Assembly: GCF_000685075.1 (NCBI RefSeq)
Contig: NZ_BAYD01000003.1
Location: 186,001-250,000, forward strand
Direction: 5' to 3'
Length of the DNA: 64,000 nt
From: Paraburkholderia oxyphila NBRC 105797
Lineage (GTDB): Bacteria > Pseudomonadota > Gammaproteobacteria > Burkholderiales > Burkholderiaceae
How positions within the stretch are numbered: the stretch's first letter is position 1; every line of letters begins with the position of its first letter. Shown piece by piece: positions 9,168 to 21,818 of the stretch. The position numbers and the translations under genes were made by a program. The notes below the pieces were generated by a model, which was given only the letters and a program-made list of their open reading frames with translations, was not told the origin of the DNA and did not search any database.

Positions 9168-10439
9168 TTACTGGCGCCCTTCGCCGTGGCCCAGCACGAC
9201 GTATTTGAGCGAGGTCAGCCCTTCCAGGCCAACCGGACCGCGCGCGTGCAGTTTGTCGTTGGAGATGCCGATCTCCGCGCCAAGGCCGAACTCGAAGCCG
9301 TCGGCGAAACGCGTCGAGGCGTTCACCATCACGCTGGCCGAATCCACTTCGCGCAAGAAGCGCATTGCGCGGTCGTGGTCTTCGGTGACGATGGCGTCGG
9401 TGTGATGCGAGCCGTAGTGGTTGATGTGCTCGACGGCCTGATCGAGGTTGTCGACGATCTTGACCGCCAGCACCGGCGCGAGGTACTCGGTGCGCCAGTC
9501 CTCTTCGGTGGCGTCCACGAGCGGGCCGACGTTCGCATCCGCGAGAATCGCGCGCGCGGCCGCGTCCACGCGCAGCTCCACGTCTTTGTCGCGATAGAGG
9601 CGGCCAAGCGGCGGCAGCACTTCATGCGCGATGCCGCGCGCGACGAGCAGCGTCTCCATCGTGTTGCAGGTGCCGTAGCGGTGGGTCTTGGCGTTGTCGC
9701 AGACGGTGAGCGTCTTCGCGAGATCGGCGCGGTCGTCCACGTAGACGTGGCAGATGCCGTCGAGGTGCTTGATCATCGGCACGCGCGCTTCGGCCATCAG
9801 GCGCTCGATCAGGCTCTTGCCGCCGCGCGGCACGATCACGTCGACGAATTCCGTCATGGTGATGAGCTTGCCCACCGCCGCGCGGTCGGCGGTTTCCACC
9901 ACCTGCACCGCGTCCTGCGGCAGGCCCGCCGCCGCGAGCCCCTCGCCGATCAGCTTCGCGAGCGCCGTGTTGCATTCAAGCGCCTCGGAGCCGCCGCGCA
10001 GGATGGTGGCGTTGCCCGATTTCAGGCACAGCGCCGCGGCGTCGATGGTCACGTTCGGACGCGATTCGTAGATGATGCCGATCACACCCAGCGGCACGCG
10101 CATCTGGCCGACCTGAATGCCGCTCGGGCGGAACTTGAGGTTGCTGATCTCGCCGATCGGGTCGGGCAGCGCCGCCACCTGGCGCAGGCCTTCCACCATG
10201 GTCTTGAGCGCCTTGTCCGAGAGCGTGAGGCGGTCGATGAACGCCGCGTCGTGGCCCTTCTCCTTCGCGCGCGCGAGGTCGCGGGCGTTGGCGTCCTTCA
10301 GTTGCTGCGTCTCGCGTTCGATCGCCTGCGCAACGGCTTCGAGCGCAGCGTTCTTTGCGGCCGTCGAGGCTCGGGCCATCGCGCGCGAAGCCTTGCGGGC
10401 GCGGCGGCCGAGGTCGGTCATGTACTGGTCGATATCCAT
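9168..10439 (-). CDS. proA: Gamma-glutamyl phosphate reductase
   Basis: NADPH-dependent reduction of gamma-glutamyl phosphate to glutamate semialdehyde, the second step of proline synthesis. The 423-residue protein has the aldehyde-dehydrogenase fold: [33 protein letters not shown], and the catalytic cysteine in [14 protein letters not shown] (Cys258). It is full length and starts at an ATG. It follows holA on the same strand after 203 bp. proB is not in the window, as is usual when proA sits beside holA in this group. Confidence 0.97.
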   Translation of the reverse strand: MDIDQYMTDLGRRARKASRAMARASTAAKNAALEAVAQAIERETQQLKDANARDLARAKEKGHDAAFIDRLTLSDKALKTMVEGLRQVAALPDPIGEISNLKFRPSGIQVGQMRVPLGVIGIIYESRPNVTIDAAALCLKSGNATILRGGSEALECNTALAKLIGEGLAAAGLPQDAVQVVETADRAAVGKLITMTEFVDVIVPRGGKSLIERLMAEARVPMIKHLDGICHVYVDDRADLAKTLTVCDNAKTHRYGTCNTMETLLVARGIAHEVLPPLGRLYRDKDVELRVDAAARAILADANVGPLVDATEEDWRTEYLAPVLAVKIVDNLDQAVEHINHYGSHHTDAIVTEDHDRAMRFLREVDSASVMVNASTRFADGFEFGLGAEIGISNDKLHARGPVGLEGLTSLKYVVLGHGEGRQ

Positions 10440-10642
10440 GGTTTCTGTCGTGATGCGGCGCGCCCGGTCGATGCGGTGTGGGGCTGCGCGGTTCAGGTTA
10501 GGTCGATTTTAAGGCCAGCGGGCCGGCTTTGCTGAGCGCGCCCAGATGTCGGGCGCGAGCCGCGCCACACGCACGCATGCGGCACGCCGCGCCCTCTGGC
10601 GATGCCGATAGCAGTGCCGGAGCATGGGCCCGGCCAGCACAA

Positions 10643-11869
10643 CTAGCCTGGCCTGCGCCCCGGCCCTGCGGTGCGCGGTCGGGCCGCGGCAGCTGCTGCC
10701 GCGGCCGCCGCGGCTGGGCTTGTGGCCGCGCCGCCTGGTTGTGTGCGCCCCGAAGCTGCGGCGCCGCGCGCAGGTCCAGCCAAACGCGCCGGCGCGCCGG
10801 TCTCGCGCGGCGCGGCAACCGTCATCGCCAGTTCGAACAGGCCGTCCCAGGCATCGGGCGGCAGCGCATTGCGCCAGTCTGCGCGCGACTGCCCCGAAAG
10901 CCCCTTCACCTGGCGGTCGAGGCGCGCCGCGAGCGCGAGGCCGCGCTCGAGCGTCGCCTCGGTCAGGCGCGAGAGCGCCGGCCCGATGAGCCGCTCGCGC
11001 GGCCCCCAGACGCGGTTCTCGCGCAGCAGCATCGCGAGCGGCTTGCCCGCCGCCACGCCGCGCTTGATGCGCAGCAGCGTGCGGATCTCTTCGACGACGG
11101 CCCACAGCACCAGCACCGAAGCCTCGCCTTCGCCCTGCAGCCCGTCGAGCATGCGCGCGAGCCGCCCGGCGTCGCCGGTGAGCATCGCTTCGTTGAGCTT
11201 GAAGACGTCGTAGCGCGCGACGTTGAGCACGGCGTCGTGAATCTGCTCGAAGCTCAGCACGCCTTCGGGATAGAGCAGCCCGAGCTTCTGGATTTCCTGA
11301 TGCGCCGCGAGCAGGTTGCCTTCCACCCGCTCCGCGACGAATTGCAGCGCGCGCCGGCCGTCCTCGCCGGGCGCGACGCGCTGGCCCTGCTGGGCCAGAC
11401 GCTGCCCGATCCAGTTCGGCAACGCGGTACGCTCGACCGGGTCGATCTTGATCGCCACACCACTGTCCGTCAACGCCGTGAACCACGCGGATTTTTGCGT
11501 GGCAGCGTCGAGGCGCGGCAGCGTAATGAGCGTGAGCACGTCGGGATTCGCCGCCGATTTAGCCGATGCGGCGAGCGTCTTGAGCGCGTCCGCGCCTTCC
11601 TTGCCGGGCTTGCCCGACGGGATGCGCAGCTCCACCAGCTGGCGATCGCCGAATAGCGACATCGACTGGCTCGCACCAATCAGCGCGCTCCAGTCGAAGC
11701 CGCGCTCGACCGTGAACACCGAGCGGTCGGTGAAGCCCGCGGCGCGCGCGCTCGCGCGGATGCGGTCGCACGCTTCCTGGGCGAGCAGATGCTCGTCGCC
11801 GTAGACGACGTATAAACCCGCCATCGCTTTCGCGAGGTGCTGCTCGAGTGCGTCCAGTCGCAGTTGCAT
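10643..11869 (-). CDS. holA: DNA polymerase III delta subunit, with Ala-rich tail
   Basis: The delta subunit opens the beta sliding clamp as part of the clamp loader. The N-terminus MQLRLDALEQHLAKAMAGLY followed by VVYGDEHLLAQEACDRIR is typical, and the three-domain HolA fold continues to about residue 345 (WRNALPPDAWDGLFELAMTV). The protein is 408 residues, some 60 longer than usual, because of a tail made almost wholly of Ala, Gly, Pro, Arg and Ser, including a run of Ala near residues 385-395. The tail is probably disordered. The gene lies 33 bp after lptE and is part of the leuS-lptE-holA group. Confidence 0.94.
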   Translation of the reverse strand: MQLRLDALEQHLAKAMAGLYVVYGDEHLLAQEACDRIRASARAAGFTDRSVFTVERGFDWSALIGASQSMSLFGDRQLVELRIPSGKPGKEGADALKTLAASAKSAANPDVLTLITLPRLDAATQKSAWFTALTDSGVAIKIDPVERTALPNWIGQRLAQQGQRVAPGEDGRRALQFVAERVEGNLLAAHQEIQKLGLLYPEGVLSFEQIHDAVLNVARYDVFKLNEAMLTGDAGRLARMLDGLQGEGEASVLVLWAVVEEIRTLLRIKRGVAAGKPLAMLLRENRVWGPRERLIGPALSRLTEATLERGLALAARLDRQVKGLSGQSRADWRNALPPDAWDGLFELAMTVAAPRETGAPARLAGPARGAAASGRTQPGGAATSPAAAAAAAAAAARPRTAGPGRRPG

Positions 11870-11902
11870 GAAGAGCGCTTTAGAAGAAGGACGATAAGCG
11901 CA

Positions 11903-12454
11903 TCACAGCGGCGGTGGCGGCAGCGGCGCGCGGGGCGCGACGCCCGGCACGACCTGAGCCGGCGTGGGATGCAGCGTCTTCAGGACTGCGAGACGGCGCG
12001 TGAGCTGGTCGACGGCGTCGTTCTGCATGTCAGCGAAAAGCAGATCGGATTCGGACACCTTCGCGGTCGAGTACTGGTCGCTATAGGTCATCGCGCGATT
12101 GAGCGCGATCGAGCTCGACTGGATCAGCGGGGAGCCGTCCGGCGCCGTGAGCGTGTAGTTCAGCGAATAGTTGACCTGATATTCCTCGACCACGCCGTAC
12201 GAGTTCAGCGTGAGCGTGCTGAAGCTGCGCGACTCGCTCACGCGCAGCACCGCGTCGGCATTGGCCGCCGAATCGACCACGACCGAATCGCTACCGCCTT
12301 CGATCATGCGCGTAAGACGCGCCGTCACGGGCGCCGACGCGCCAACGACAGCGAGGCGCTTGAACGCGTAGTTCTGCTCGCCACGCAGCTGGAATCCGCA
12401 CGCCGAAAGCATCAGCGCGCTGCCCGCCAGTAACAGGAACGATCTGCGAATCAC
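11903..12454 (-). CDS. lptE: LPS-assembly lipoprotein LptE
   Basis: An outer-membrane lipoprotein that plugs the LptD barrel and helps deliver lipopolysaccharide to the cell surface. The 183-residue product begins with a short basic and hydrophobic signal (IRRSFLLLAGSALML) and lipobox LSAC followed by GFQLRG, a hallmark of LptE. The start is taken as GTG at 12454 because GGGAG lies five bases upstream and the signal peptide then has normal length; the frame is open to 12523. The C-terminus is proline-rich. It lies 70 bp downstream of leuS and 33 bp upstream of holA. Confidence 0.93.
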   Translation of the reverse strand: MIRRSFLLLAGSALMLSACGFQLRGEQNYAFKRLAVVGASAPVTARLTRMIEGGSDSVVVDSAANADAVLRVSESRSFSTLTLNSYGVVEEYQVNYSLNYTLTAPDGSPLIQSSSIALNRAMTYSDQYSTAKVSESDLLFADMQNDAVDQLTRRLAVLKTLHPTPAQVVPGVAPRAPLPPPPL

Positions 12455-12524
12455 CTGGACTCCCTGGTTCAGAACAGCGGCGGCGCGCGATGCGTCGATC
12501 AAGCGCCACCGCCAGCACGTCATG

Positions 12525-15433
<2,909 letters not shown>

Positions 15434-15868
15434 TCAATGCTGGCCTGGCGGCGGAGGCTCGGTCACGAAGCCGATCCGCGCGAGTCCCGCCTGCTGCGCG
15501 GCACCCATCACCTGGGCGATGACTTCGTAGCGCGTCTCGCGCGCGGCGCGCAATTGCAGCTCGGGCTGCTGCGCCTCGGGCGCCTTGCCCGCGGCGGTGA
15601 AGCGCGCGCGCAACTCGCCGAGCGAAATGGGCTGGGCGTTCCAGTAGAGCTTGCCCGCGGCATCGATCGAAAGCGTGACGGTCTGCGGCGTTTGCTGCAC
15701 GGGCTCGGCCGCGACTTGCGGCAAGTCGAGCCGGATGGCGTGCGTGAAGAGCGGCGCGGTGATGATGAAGATGACGAGCAGCACGAGCATGACGTCGATG
15801 AGCGGCGTCATGTTGATATCGGCCATCGGCGCCGAATCGCGCTTCTTCTCGAGTCCGCCGAATGCCAT
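15434..15868 (-). CDS. exbD: Biopolymer transport protein ExbD/TolR
   Basis: An inner-membrane proton-channel component that, with ExbB, energises TonB-dependent outer-membrane transport. The 144-residue protein has a short cytoplasmic N-terminus, one membrane helix (about residues 22-42) containing the conserved aspartate of PLIDVMLVLLVIF (Asp25), and a periplasmic domain. The sequence MADINMTPLIDVMLVLL is diagnostic for the family. It lies 52 bp after the ExbB-like gene. No tonB is seen in the window, so assignment to the TonB rather than the Tol system rests on the absence of tolA/tolB/pal nearby. Confidence 0.92.
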   Translation of the reverse strand: MAFGGLEKKRDSAPMADINMTPLIDVMLVLLVIFIITAPLFTHAIRLDLPQVAAEPVQQTPQTVTLSIDAAGKLYWNAQPISLGELRARFTAAGKAPEAQQPELQLRAARETRYEVIAQVMGAAQQAGLARIGFVTEPPPPGQH

Positions 15869-15920
15869 GTGCGTCGTTCCTCGCGAGTTGCCGGTCAGTC
15901 AGTGCACGCCGCTGCGCAGG

Positions 15921-16652
15921 TCAATACGACCCGGCGCGCACGTCTTCGCGCGGCGCACCCTGTGCGCCTTCGCGGCGCGGCGGCGCACCTTCAGGCGCGC
16001 AGGCGTACGCGTGCAGATCGTGCGCGAAGCCGTCCAGATCGTCGCCGAGCTGGCGCACGAGACGGCCAAGCACGTTGTAGGCGAGCACCGCGGGAATTGC
16101 CACCACAAGGCCGAACGCGGTCATGATGAGCGCCTCGCCCACCGGCCCGGCCACGTTCTCGATCATCGCCTGGCCGCTTGTCGCGATGCTGCCGAGGGCG
16201 TGATAGATGCCCCAGACCGTGCCGAGCAGCCCGACGAACGGCGCCGTGCTGCCAATCGAAGCGAGCAGCACCTGCCCGAACTCGAGCCGCCGCTGCGACG
16301 CCTGCAGCGCACCGCGCAGCGCCCGCAGCACGCGCTCGCCCCGGTCCACGCGCGCGAGCAGCGCGCCCGGCGCGTCGGCCTCGGCGCATGCGAGCGCCGC
16401 CTCGGCGAGTGGCAGGAACACGCGCTCGCGGTCGAGCGCGCGCATCGCGCTCACGCCATCGGCCAGCGAATGCGCCTGCCAGAAGCGCGCGACCGCGCGA
16501 GGCCCCTGACGCTTGGCCCGCACGAGCACCCATGTCTTCACCAGCAGAAAGCACCAGCTCGCGATCGACATGGCCAGCAGCACCCAGGCCACGGCGTGCG
16601 TCACGGCGTCGCTCGTCTGCAAATAATGGATGACTCCGGTACCCGCTGCCAT
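15921..16652 (-). CDS. exbB: MotA/TolQ/ExbB proton channel protein
   Basis: Partner of ExbD in the proton-motive-force transducer. The 243-residue protein has three hydrophobic segments (about 18-38, 130-155 and 170-195) and the family motif GSTAPFVGLLGTVWGIYHAL followed by GEALIMTAFGLVVAIPAV. The C-terminal 30 residues are rich in Pro, Arg and Gly. It is the first gene of an exbB-exbD pair lying between dapB and leuS, an order commonly kept in Burkholderiaceae. Confidence 0.92.
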   Translation of the reverse strand: MAAGTGVIHYLQTSDAVTHAVAWVLLAMSIASWCFLLVKTWVLVRAKRQGPRAVARFWQAHSLADGVSAMRALDRERVFLPLAEAALACAEADAPGALLARVDRGERVLRALRGALQASQRRLEFGQVLLASIGSTAPFVGLLGTVWGIYHALGSIATSGQAMIENVAGPVGEALIMTAFGLVVAIPAVLAYNVLGRLVRQLGDDLDGFAHDLHAYACAPEGAPPRREGAQGAPREDVRAGSY

Positions 16653-16827
16653 TGAACCTCGCCTGCCTCGTATCGCTTACGTTCTGTCGCTTACGTTCTG
16701 TCCCCTGCCCTCCGAACCGTGATCCGGCGCCCGCCATCTGCTGCGCGGTCCGGCTCGAAAGCCTCACGCGCGCCTGCGGCGCAGGCCCGGCGCGGCACAC
16801 ACGGGCCGCCGGGCAGGGAAATGACGC

Positions 16828-17625
16828 TCAGCGCAAGCCGAGCACGTCCTGCATATCGTACAGGCCCGTGGCCTTGTCTTGCAGAAAGCGCGCGGCGCGC
16901 ACGCTGCCCTGCGCGTAGGACTGGCGGCTCGACGACTTGTGTGTGATCTCGATGCGCTCGCCGATCCCCGCGAACAGCACGGTATGGTCGCCCACGATAT
17001 CGCCGCCGCGGATCGCCGAGAAACCGATCGTCGACGGATCGCGCTCGCCGGTCACGCCTTCACGACCATACACGGCGCATTCTTCGAGATTGCGGCCGAG
17101 CGCGTGCGCCACGGCCTCGCCCATCGCCAGCGCAGTGCCCGAGGGCGCGTCGACTTTATGGCGATGGTGTGCCTCGATTATCTCGATGTCGTAGCCGGTC
17201 TCGAAAAAGCGCGCCGCGTATTCGAGCAGCTTGAGCGTGACGTTCACGCCCACGCTCATGTTGGCTGCGAACACGACGCCGATCTTCTGCGCGGCTGCGC
17301 CAAGCTGCGCCTTTTGCTGCGCGTCGAAGCCCGTCGTGCCGATCACCATCTTCACGCCGTGGCGCTGCGCGGCTTCCAGATGCACGAGCGTGCCCTCGGG
17401 GCGCGTGAAGTCGATCAAGCAGTCGCTTTGCGCGAAAACCTGCTCGATATCGTCGGTGATGAGCACGCCGGTTTGCTTGCCGAGGAACGTGCCCGCATCC
17501 TGGCCGATGACAGCCTCGCCCTTGCGTGCGAGTGCGCCCGAGAGCGTGATGTCGGGGGAGTTCAGGACGGTTTCGATAAGCATGCGGCCCATGCGGCCCG
17601 ATGCTCCGGCGATTGCGATTTTCAT
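16828..17625 (-). CDS. dapB: 4-hydroxy-tetrahydrodipicolinate reductase
   Basis: NAD(P)H-dependent step of the diaminopimelate/lysine pathway. The 265-residue protein starts [16 protein letters not shown] (nucleotide-binding GxxGxxG). It contains [13 protein letters not shown], the cofactor-contacting VIGTTGF, the catalytic [16 protein letters not shown] and a C-terminal [15 protein letters not shown]. It is complete, with no unusual feature. It lies between bamE and exbB on the same strand, with a terminator-like hairpin separating it from bamE. Confidence 0.97.
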   Translation of the reverse strand: MKIAIAGASGRMGRMLIETVLNSPDITLSGALARKGEAVIGQDAGTFLGKQTGVLITDDIEQVFAQSDCLIDFTRPEGTLVHLEAAQRHGVKMVIGTTGFDAQQKAQLGAAAQKIGVVFAANMSVGVNVTLKLLEYAARFFETGYDIEIIEAHHRHKVDAPSGTALAMGEAVAHALGRNLEECAVYGREGVTGERDPSTIGFSAIRGGDIVGDHTVLFAGIGERIEITHKSSSRQSYAQGSVRAARFLQDKATGLYDMQDVLGLR

Positions 17626-17717
17626 GACTCTTCCTGAAAACGTGAAACCGGCAGCGCCGCCAGCGAAAACCGGTCGGTGACCGGGCGGCCGCCGGGTGGA
17701 AGCTGCGGGACACTGCC

Positions 17718-17744
17718 AAAAAACGCGGCGGCCCGAAGCCGCCG
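17718..17744 (-). terminator. Intrinsic terminator downstream of bamE
   Basis: On the minus strand, CGGCGGC pairs with GCCGCCG across a TTCGG loop and is followed by CG and a run of six T (A run at 17718-17723 on the plus strand). It ends bamE transcripts before dapB. Confidence 0.8.
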
Positions 17745-17868
17745 ATGAAATGCCCGGCGCACGGCGCCAGGCCCTGTATGCATTATCCGGGGCGAACCTG
17801 CCCGAAGTCAGGCAAATCCGCTGGCCAATGCGCCAACAAACCCGCTGACGTCTCTTGCGCCAGCGCGA

Positions 17869-18807
17869 TCAGCCGCCCGACGCCGCATTCGGGCTCGCCG
17901 GCGCCTGCGACGGCGTTTGCGGCGGCGCGGTGAGCGGCGCATTCTGGGCCGGCGGCAGCGGATTCGTTTCGGTGTCGCCGGTGCCCTGCGCGCCCGGAGC
18001 CGGGCCGACCGGGTTGGACTGCGGCACGCCCTGGATCTGCGGCGGCGGCTGACGATGCAACTGGATCTGCGACGGCATCGTGCCCACGCCCGGCGGCAGC
18101 GCCGACGAGGTTGGCGTGCCCGCACGCACCGACGGCGTCAGGCCCGCGGGCGTCTGCACGGCTTCCGTGGCGCGGTTCGCGGCGGCGGCGGCCTGCGCGT
18201 TCGCGTCGAGCGGCAACTGCGCAGTGGCGGTGCCGAGTTCCGAAGACGGCGTGCGCGCCGTGTCGCCGACGGTCGGACCCGTGGCGCTCGAGGCCGAGGC
18301 CTGTGTGGTTACAGGGGCCGACGCACCCGAAGCCGGCGCAGCCGCGACGGCCTGGCTCTTCTTGCCCGATTTATCGCCATCGATTTCGGCGAGCAATTCG
18401 AGATTCGACGGCAGGTCTTCGCCGCCCGACCAGCTCGACACGCGGTCGCCCTCGAACATCACGATGAAGTCACGCTGCTGGACCACGGCGGTCGAGCCGC
18501 GCTTGAAGTAGAAGACGTAGTCCCAGCGGTTCGCGTGGAACATGTCGGTCAGGAGCGGCGTACCGAGCAATTTCTTGACTTCGTCGCGCGACATGCCCAC
18601 GTGCATCTGCGCCGCGGCTTCCTTCGAGACGAAGTTGCCCTGCACGATGGTGATGCGGTACGGCGTGATGCTTTGCGCAATGCGCTGCGTCACGCTGTCG
18701 TAAGTGCCGCAGCCAGCGAGCGTCGCGAACGCGGCCGCAGCCAGCAGGGTGCACGCCACGCGGCGGCCGCTCAGGCGGCGGCCGATCGTTGTGAATTCTG
18801 GAATCAT
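17869..18807 (-). CDS. bamE: Outer-membrane protein assembly factor BamE, with long Pro/Ala/Gln-rich tail
   Basis: A lipoprotein of the BAM complex that inserts beta-barrel proteins into the outer membrane (also called SmpA/OmlA). The signal peptide and lipobox LAGC are followed by GTYDSVTQRIAQSITPYR. The BamE core follows: IVQGNFVSKEAAAQMHVGMS, RDEVKKLLGTPLL, WDYVFYFKRG. The core ends near residue 150; another 160 residues are low-complexity (Ala, Pro, Ser, Thr, Gln). The ATG at 18807 is preferred to GTG at 18816 because GAGGGA then lies at the right distance. Divergent from fur. Confidence 0.93.
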   Translation of the reverse strand: MIPEFTTIGRRLSGRRVACTLLAAAAFATLAGCGTYDSVTQRIAQSITPYRITIVQGNFVSKEAAAQMHVGMSRDEVKKLLGTPLLTDMFHANRWDYVFYFKRGSTAVVQQRDFIVMFEGDRVSSWSGGEDLPSNLELLAEIDGDKSGKKSQAVAAAPASGASAPVTTQASASSATGPTVGDTARTPSSELGTATAQLPLDANAQAAAAANRATEAVQTPAGLTPSVRAGTPTSSALPPGVGTMPSQIQLHRQPPPQIQGVPQSNPVGPAPGAQGTGDTETNPLPPAQNAPLTAPPQTPSQAPASPNAASGG

Positions 18808-18942
18808 TTCCCTCACCGTGCGGGCTTGTCGCGAAGCCGCGCGTATTCTGTAGACGTTCGATCGAGTTCCGCCGAAACTGCCCGGAACGGCAAAAACCCA
18901 TTAACATAAGAACCCAGCATTGTACTCCAGGGACTTATAGTC

Positions 18943-19371
18943 ATGACCAATCCAACCGATCTCAAGAACATCGGCCTCAAGGCGACCCTGCCTCGCCTGA
19001 AGATCCTGGAGATTTTTCAGCATAGCCCCGTGCGTCACCTCACCGCCGAAGACGTGTATCGCAACCTGCTGAACGAGGAGCTCGACATCGGCCTCGCCAC
19101 GGTTTACCGGGTGCTCACGCAGTTCGAGCAGGCGGGCCTGCTCACGCGCAGCAACTTCGAATCCGGCAAGGCCGTCTTCGAGCTCAACGAAGGCAGCCAC
19201 CACGACCATCTCGTCTGCCTCGATTGCGGCCTCGTAGAAGAATTCTTCGACCCCGAAATCGAAAAGCGCCAGCAGTCAATTGCTAACGAACGTGGCTTCA
19301 AGCTGCAGGAGCATGCACTCGCGCTGTACGGCGCCTGCACCAAGGAAAATTGCCCGCACCGCAAGCACTGA
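18943..19371 (+). CDS. fur: Ferric uptake regulator
   Basis: Iron-responsive repressor of iron-acquisition genes. The 142-residue protein has an N-terminal winged helix ([36 protein letters not shown]) and a metal-binding dimerisation domain with HHDH at residues 86-89. Cysteine pairs are Cys92/Cys95 (CLDC) and Cys132/Cys137 (CTKENC). It is complete, diverges from bamE, and ends at a strong terminator. The fur/bamE divergent arrangement is common in beta- and gammaproteobacteria. Confidence 0.97.
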   Translation: MTNPTDLKNIGLKATLPRLKILEIFQHSPVRHLTAEDVYRNLLNEELDIGLATVYRVLTQFEQAGLLTRSNFESGKAVFELNEGSHHDHLVCLDCGLVEEFFDPEIEKRQQSIANERGFKLQEHALALYGACTKENCPHRKH

Positions 19372-19420
19372 GCGGGCAGCGCGCGGGCGTGGGGGGGCCT
19401 CCCCCGGGCACGCGCAGACG

Positions 19421-19456
19421 AAAAAACGCCACGGCAGGGTTGCCGTGGCGTTTTTC
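19421..19456. terminator. Terminator after fur
   Basis: AAAAAACGCCACGGCA pairs with TGCCGTGGCGTTTTT around a GGGT loop. A and T runs on both sides make it usable in both directions, for fur and for allA. Confidence 0.92.
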
Positions 19457-19555
19457 ATTTGGGGCACCAATTTCGAGAATCGGGCGGGCTGGCGGCGCCC
19501 GGTTCGTGCGCCGCCAGGCCTCGCCGCGAGGGCAGCGCCGCGGCCGCCGCGGACC

Positions 19556-20068
19556 TCAAGCAAGCGCGACGGGCTCGCTCGCGTGCACGAGCCGCCAGGT
19601 CCCGTCCAACGCGATCTCATCACAATTGGGCTGCTGGCCGCCCCGGTCGATCACGAGAAAGTCGCTCACGCGGTCGAATGCCAGCAGCGGATGGTGCCAG
19701 ACACCCTTCGCATAATTGACGCCTTGCCCGCCATCGACCCAGAACGCGCGCAGCTGTGTCGGATCGAGTTCGCCCGCGGGCGCGACGACCACCGCATAAC
19801 GCACGTCGCCGAGCGGCACGAACGCCTGGCTGCCGAGCGGATGCCGCTCCATCATCGCGATTTCGACGGGCCAGGCGCGCGGCTGGGCGCGAAACACGCT
19901 GACGATGGGCCGGCCACCCGCCTGCGCCACGTCGATCGACGCCAGGTCATGAAAGCGCTCGGTCGTGCCGCCGTTGATCGGAAAATGGCGCGCACCGTCG
20001 AGCTCGATCACGTCGCCGAATGGCGCGAAGGCCTCGCGCGTCAAAGGTTCCATCAGCAGGGTTCGCAT
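19556..20068 (-). CDS. allA: Ureidoglycolate lyase
   Basis: Splits ureidoglycolate into glyoxylate and urea, the last step of allantoin use. The 170-residue AllA-family cupin shows [13 protein letters not shown], the [14 protein letters not shown] strand pair with family-typical polar residues, and [11 protein letters not shown] near the C-terminus. The start at 20068 has AAGGAG upstream; the frame runs on to 20107 without such a signal. No other allantoin genes are in the window, so this may be the end of a larger purine-ring operon elsewhere or a stand-alone gene. Confidence 0.93.
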   Translation of the reverse strand: MRTLLMEPLTREAFAPFGDVIELDGARHFPINGGTTERFHDLASIDVAQAGGRPIVSVFRAQPRAWPVEIAMMERHPLGSQAFVPLGDVRYAVVVAPAGELDPTQLRAFWVDGGQGVNYAKGVWHHPLLAFDRVSDFLVIDRGGQQPNCDEIALDGTWRLVHASEPVALA

Positions 20069-20170
20069 GGGTGCTCCTTGATCGGGGTCCAGAATTGGGA
20101 GGGACATGATGATGTCGTTCAGTTCATCGAAGGAAAGCGGCAGCGCCGCGTAGCGCGTCGAACACCGCCC

Positions 20171-20226
20171 GCGCCGGTATGCCCGCGCCGGTATGCCCGC
20201 GCCGGTATGCCCGCGCCGGCAATGCC
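20171..20226. repeat. Four tandem 14-bp units upstream of allA
   Basis: GCGCCGGTATGCCC is repeated three times without change (20171-20212), and a fourth unit reads GCGCCGGCAATGCC. It lies between the dctA stop and the allA start. The units are GC-rich and could pair partly with one another. Confidence 0.85.
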
Positions 20227-20246
20227 GTGCGGGCGGTGCACCGGAT

Positions 20247-21590
20247 TCAGAGCGCGTGCAAGGGCTTGCCGCCGAGCGCCGGGTCGTCGGCTTGCGCGTC
20301 GGTGTCGTCTTCGCCGGCGGGCACGTAGAGGTAGCCCGGCTCGAGGTTCAGCACACGCTTCGCACGCGCCTTGTCGATGTCACGCTCCCAGACGGCAACG
20401 ATCACCGTGGCGACGCAGTTGCCGATCAGGTTCGTGAGCGCGCGGGCGATGCCGACGAACCAGTCCACCGGCAGGATCAGCACGAGGCCGAGCACGGGGA
20501 TCGCGGGAATCGCGGAGAGCGTGGCGGCGAGAATCACGATCGCCGAGCCGGGAATGCCGTGCGCACCCTTGGACGTGATGAGCGACACCAGCACCACCAC
20601 GATCAGGTCGTGCACCGAGAGCGGCGTATTGGTGGCCTGCGCGATGAAGATCACGGCGAGCGTCAGGTAGATCGAGAAGCCGTCGAGGTTGAACGAATAG
20701 CCGGTCGGGATCACGAGACCCACGGTGGAGTCCTTCACGCCCATCCATTCGAGCTTGCGCATGATCTGCGGCAGCACGGCGTCGGACGACGCGGTGCCGA
20801 GCACGATCGACAGTTCTTCACGCAGATAGCGGATCAGCTTGAAGACGCTGAAGCCCGCCAGCCGCATCACGATGCCGAGCACCACCGCGACGAACACGAA
20901 GCAGCTCGCGTAGAACACCACCACGAGGAAGCCGAGCTGCTTGAGCGAGGCCACGCCGTAGGTTCCGGTCGTGAACGCGATCGCGCCGAGCACGCCGAGC
21001 GGCGCGAGCTTGATGATGAAGCCCATCACGCGGAAGAACACCTGCGAGAGCTCGTCGATGAGGATGTTCACGCGCTGCGCCTTCGGGCCGAGCAGCGAGA
21101 GCGCACTGCCGAACAGCACCGAGAACACGAGGATCTGCAGGATGTCACCCTTCGCGAACGCGTCGAACGCGGTGTCGGGAATGATCTTGAGCAGGAAGCC
21201 CGCGGTGTCCTTCAGGCTTTTCGCGTGCTCGGTGTAGGTCGCGAGCGAGGCCGCGTCGAGCGAATGCAAGTCCACGTTCATGCCGGCGCCCGGACGCGTG
21301 AGATACGCGAGCACGGCGCCGATCACGAGCGCGACGGTCGTCATCGCCTCGAAGTAGACCACCGACTTCAAGCCAACGCGTCCGACCTTCTTCAGGTCGC
21401 CCGCGTGCGCCATGCCGCTCACGACCACGCAGAACACGATGGGACCGATCACCATCTTGATGAGCTTGAGAAAGCCGTCGCCGAGCGGCCGCAAAGACTG
21501 GGCGAAATGGGGAAACACCGCACCGACTACGATGCCCAGCACGAGGGCAATCACTACGCGGCCAAACAGCGAATTGAAGAACTTCGTCAC
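20247..21590 (-). CDS. dctA: C4-dicarboxylate:cation symporter
   Basis: An inner-membrane carrier for succinate, fumarate and malate with protons or sodium (DAACS family). The 447-residue protein contains the family motifs [40 protein letters not shown] and [19 protein letters not shown] in the two re-entrant hairpins that bind substrate. It is complete from [13 protein letters not shown]. It is transcribed away from a FadR-type GntR regulator; a perfect 15-bp palindrome lies 40 bp upstream of its start. In other bacteria dctA is often controlled by DctB/DctD, and no such pair is seen here. Confidence 0.95.
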   Translation of the reverse strand: MTKFFNSLFGRVVIALVLGIVVGAVFPHFAQSLRPLGDGFLKLIKMVIGPIVFCVVVSGMAHAGDLKKVGRVGLKSVVYFEAMTTVALVIGAVLAYLTRPGAGMNVDLHSLDAASLATYTEHAKSLKDTAGFLLKIIPDTAFDAFAKGDILQILVFSVLFGSALSLLGPKAQRVNILIDELSQVFFRVMGFIIKLAPLGVLGAIAFTTGTYGVASLKQLGFLVVVFYASCFVFVAVVLGIVMRLAGFSVFKLIRYLREELSIVLGTASSDAVLPQIMRKLEWMGVKDSTVGLVIPTGYSFNLDGFSIYLTLAVIFIAQATNTPLSVHDLIVVVLVSLITSKGAHGIPGSAIVILAATLSAIPAIPVLGLVLILPVDWFVGIARALTNLIGNCVATVIVAVWERDIDKARAKRVLNLEPGYLYVPAGEDDTDAQADDPALGGKPLHAL

Positions 21591-21630
21591 GACTGTCTCC
21601 TACGGGCGAGGGAATCGAGTAACTGTTCTG

Positions 21631-21645
21631 ACTGGTCAGACCAGT
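21631..21645. promoter_or_regulatory. Candidate GntR/FadR-type operator 1
   Basis: ACTGGTCAGACCAGT, a perfect palindrome around a central A, 40 bp upstream of dctA. TGGT-nnn-ACCA is the common operator form for the FadR subgroup of GntR regulators. Confidence 0.8.
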
Positions 21646-21717
21646 ACTGTTATGGCCAATAGTAGGAAGCCGATATAGTAGAGTCAAGGTTGGAACGTGC
21701 GGTGTTTACCCTTGTGC

Positions 21718-21729
21718 GGTCAGACCAGT
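21718..21729. promoter_or_regulatory. Candidate GntR/FadR-type operator 2
   Basis: GGTCAGACCAGT shares the core of operator 1. It lies midway in the dctA/gntR divergent promoter region. Confidence 0.75.
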
Positions 21730-21818
21730 TCGCAAACCCGCACGGGGTGGCGCGCGCTGCGCCAGAAGAGCTTTGATGCGACGCACCATGCAGGTGCGGC
21801 GGGCGGGACTACAATACA

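Noticed and set aside
20171..20226. CRISPR array between dctA and allA
   Set aside because: The units abut each other directly with no spacers; it is a simple tandem repeat.
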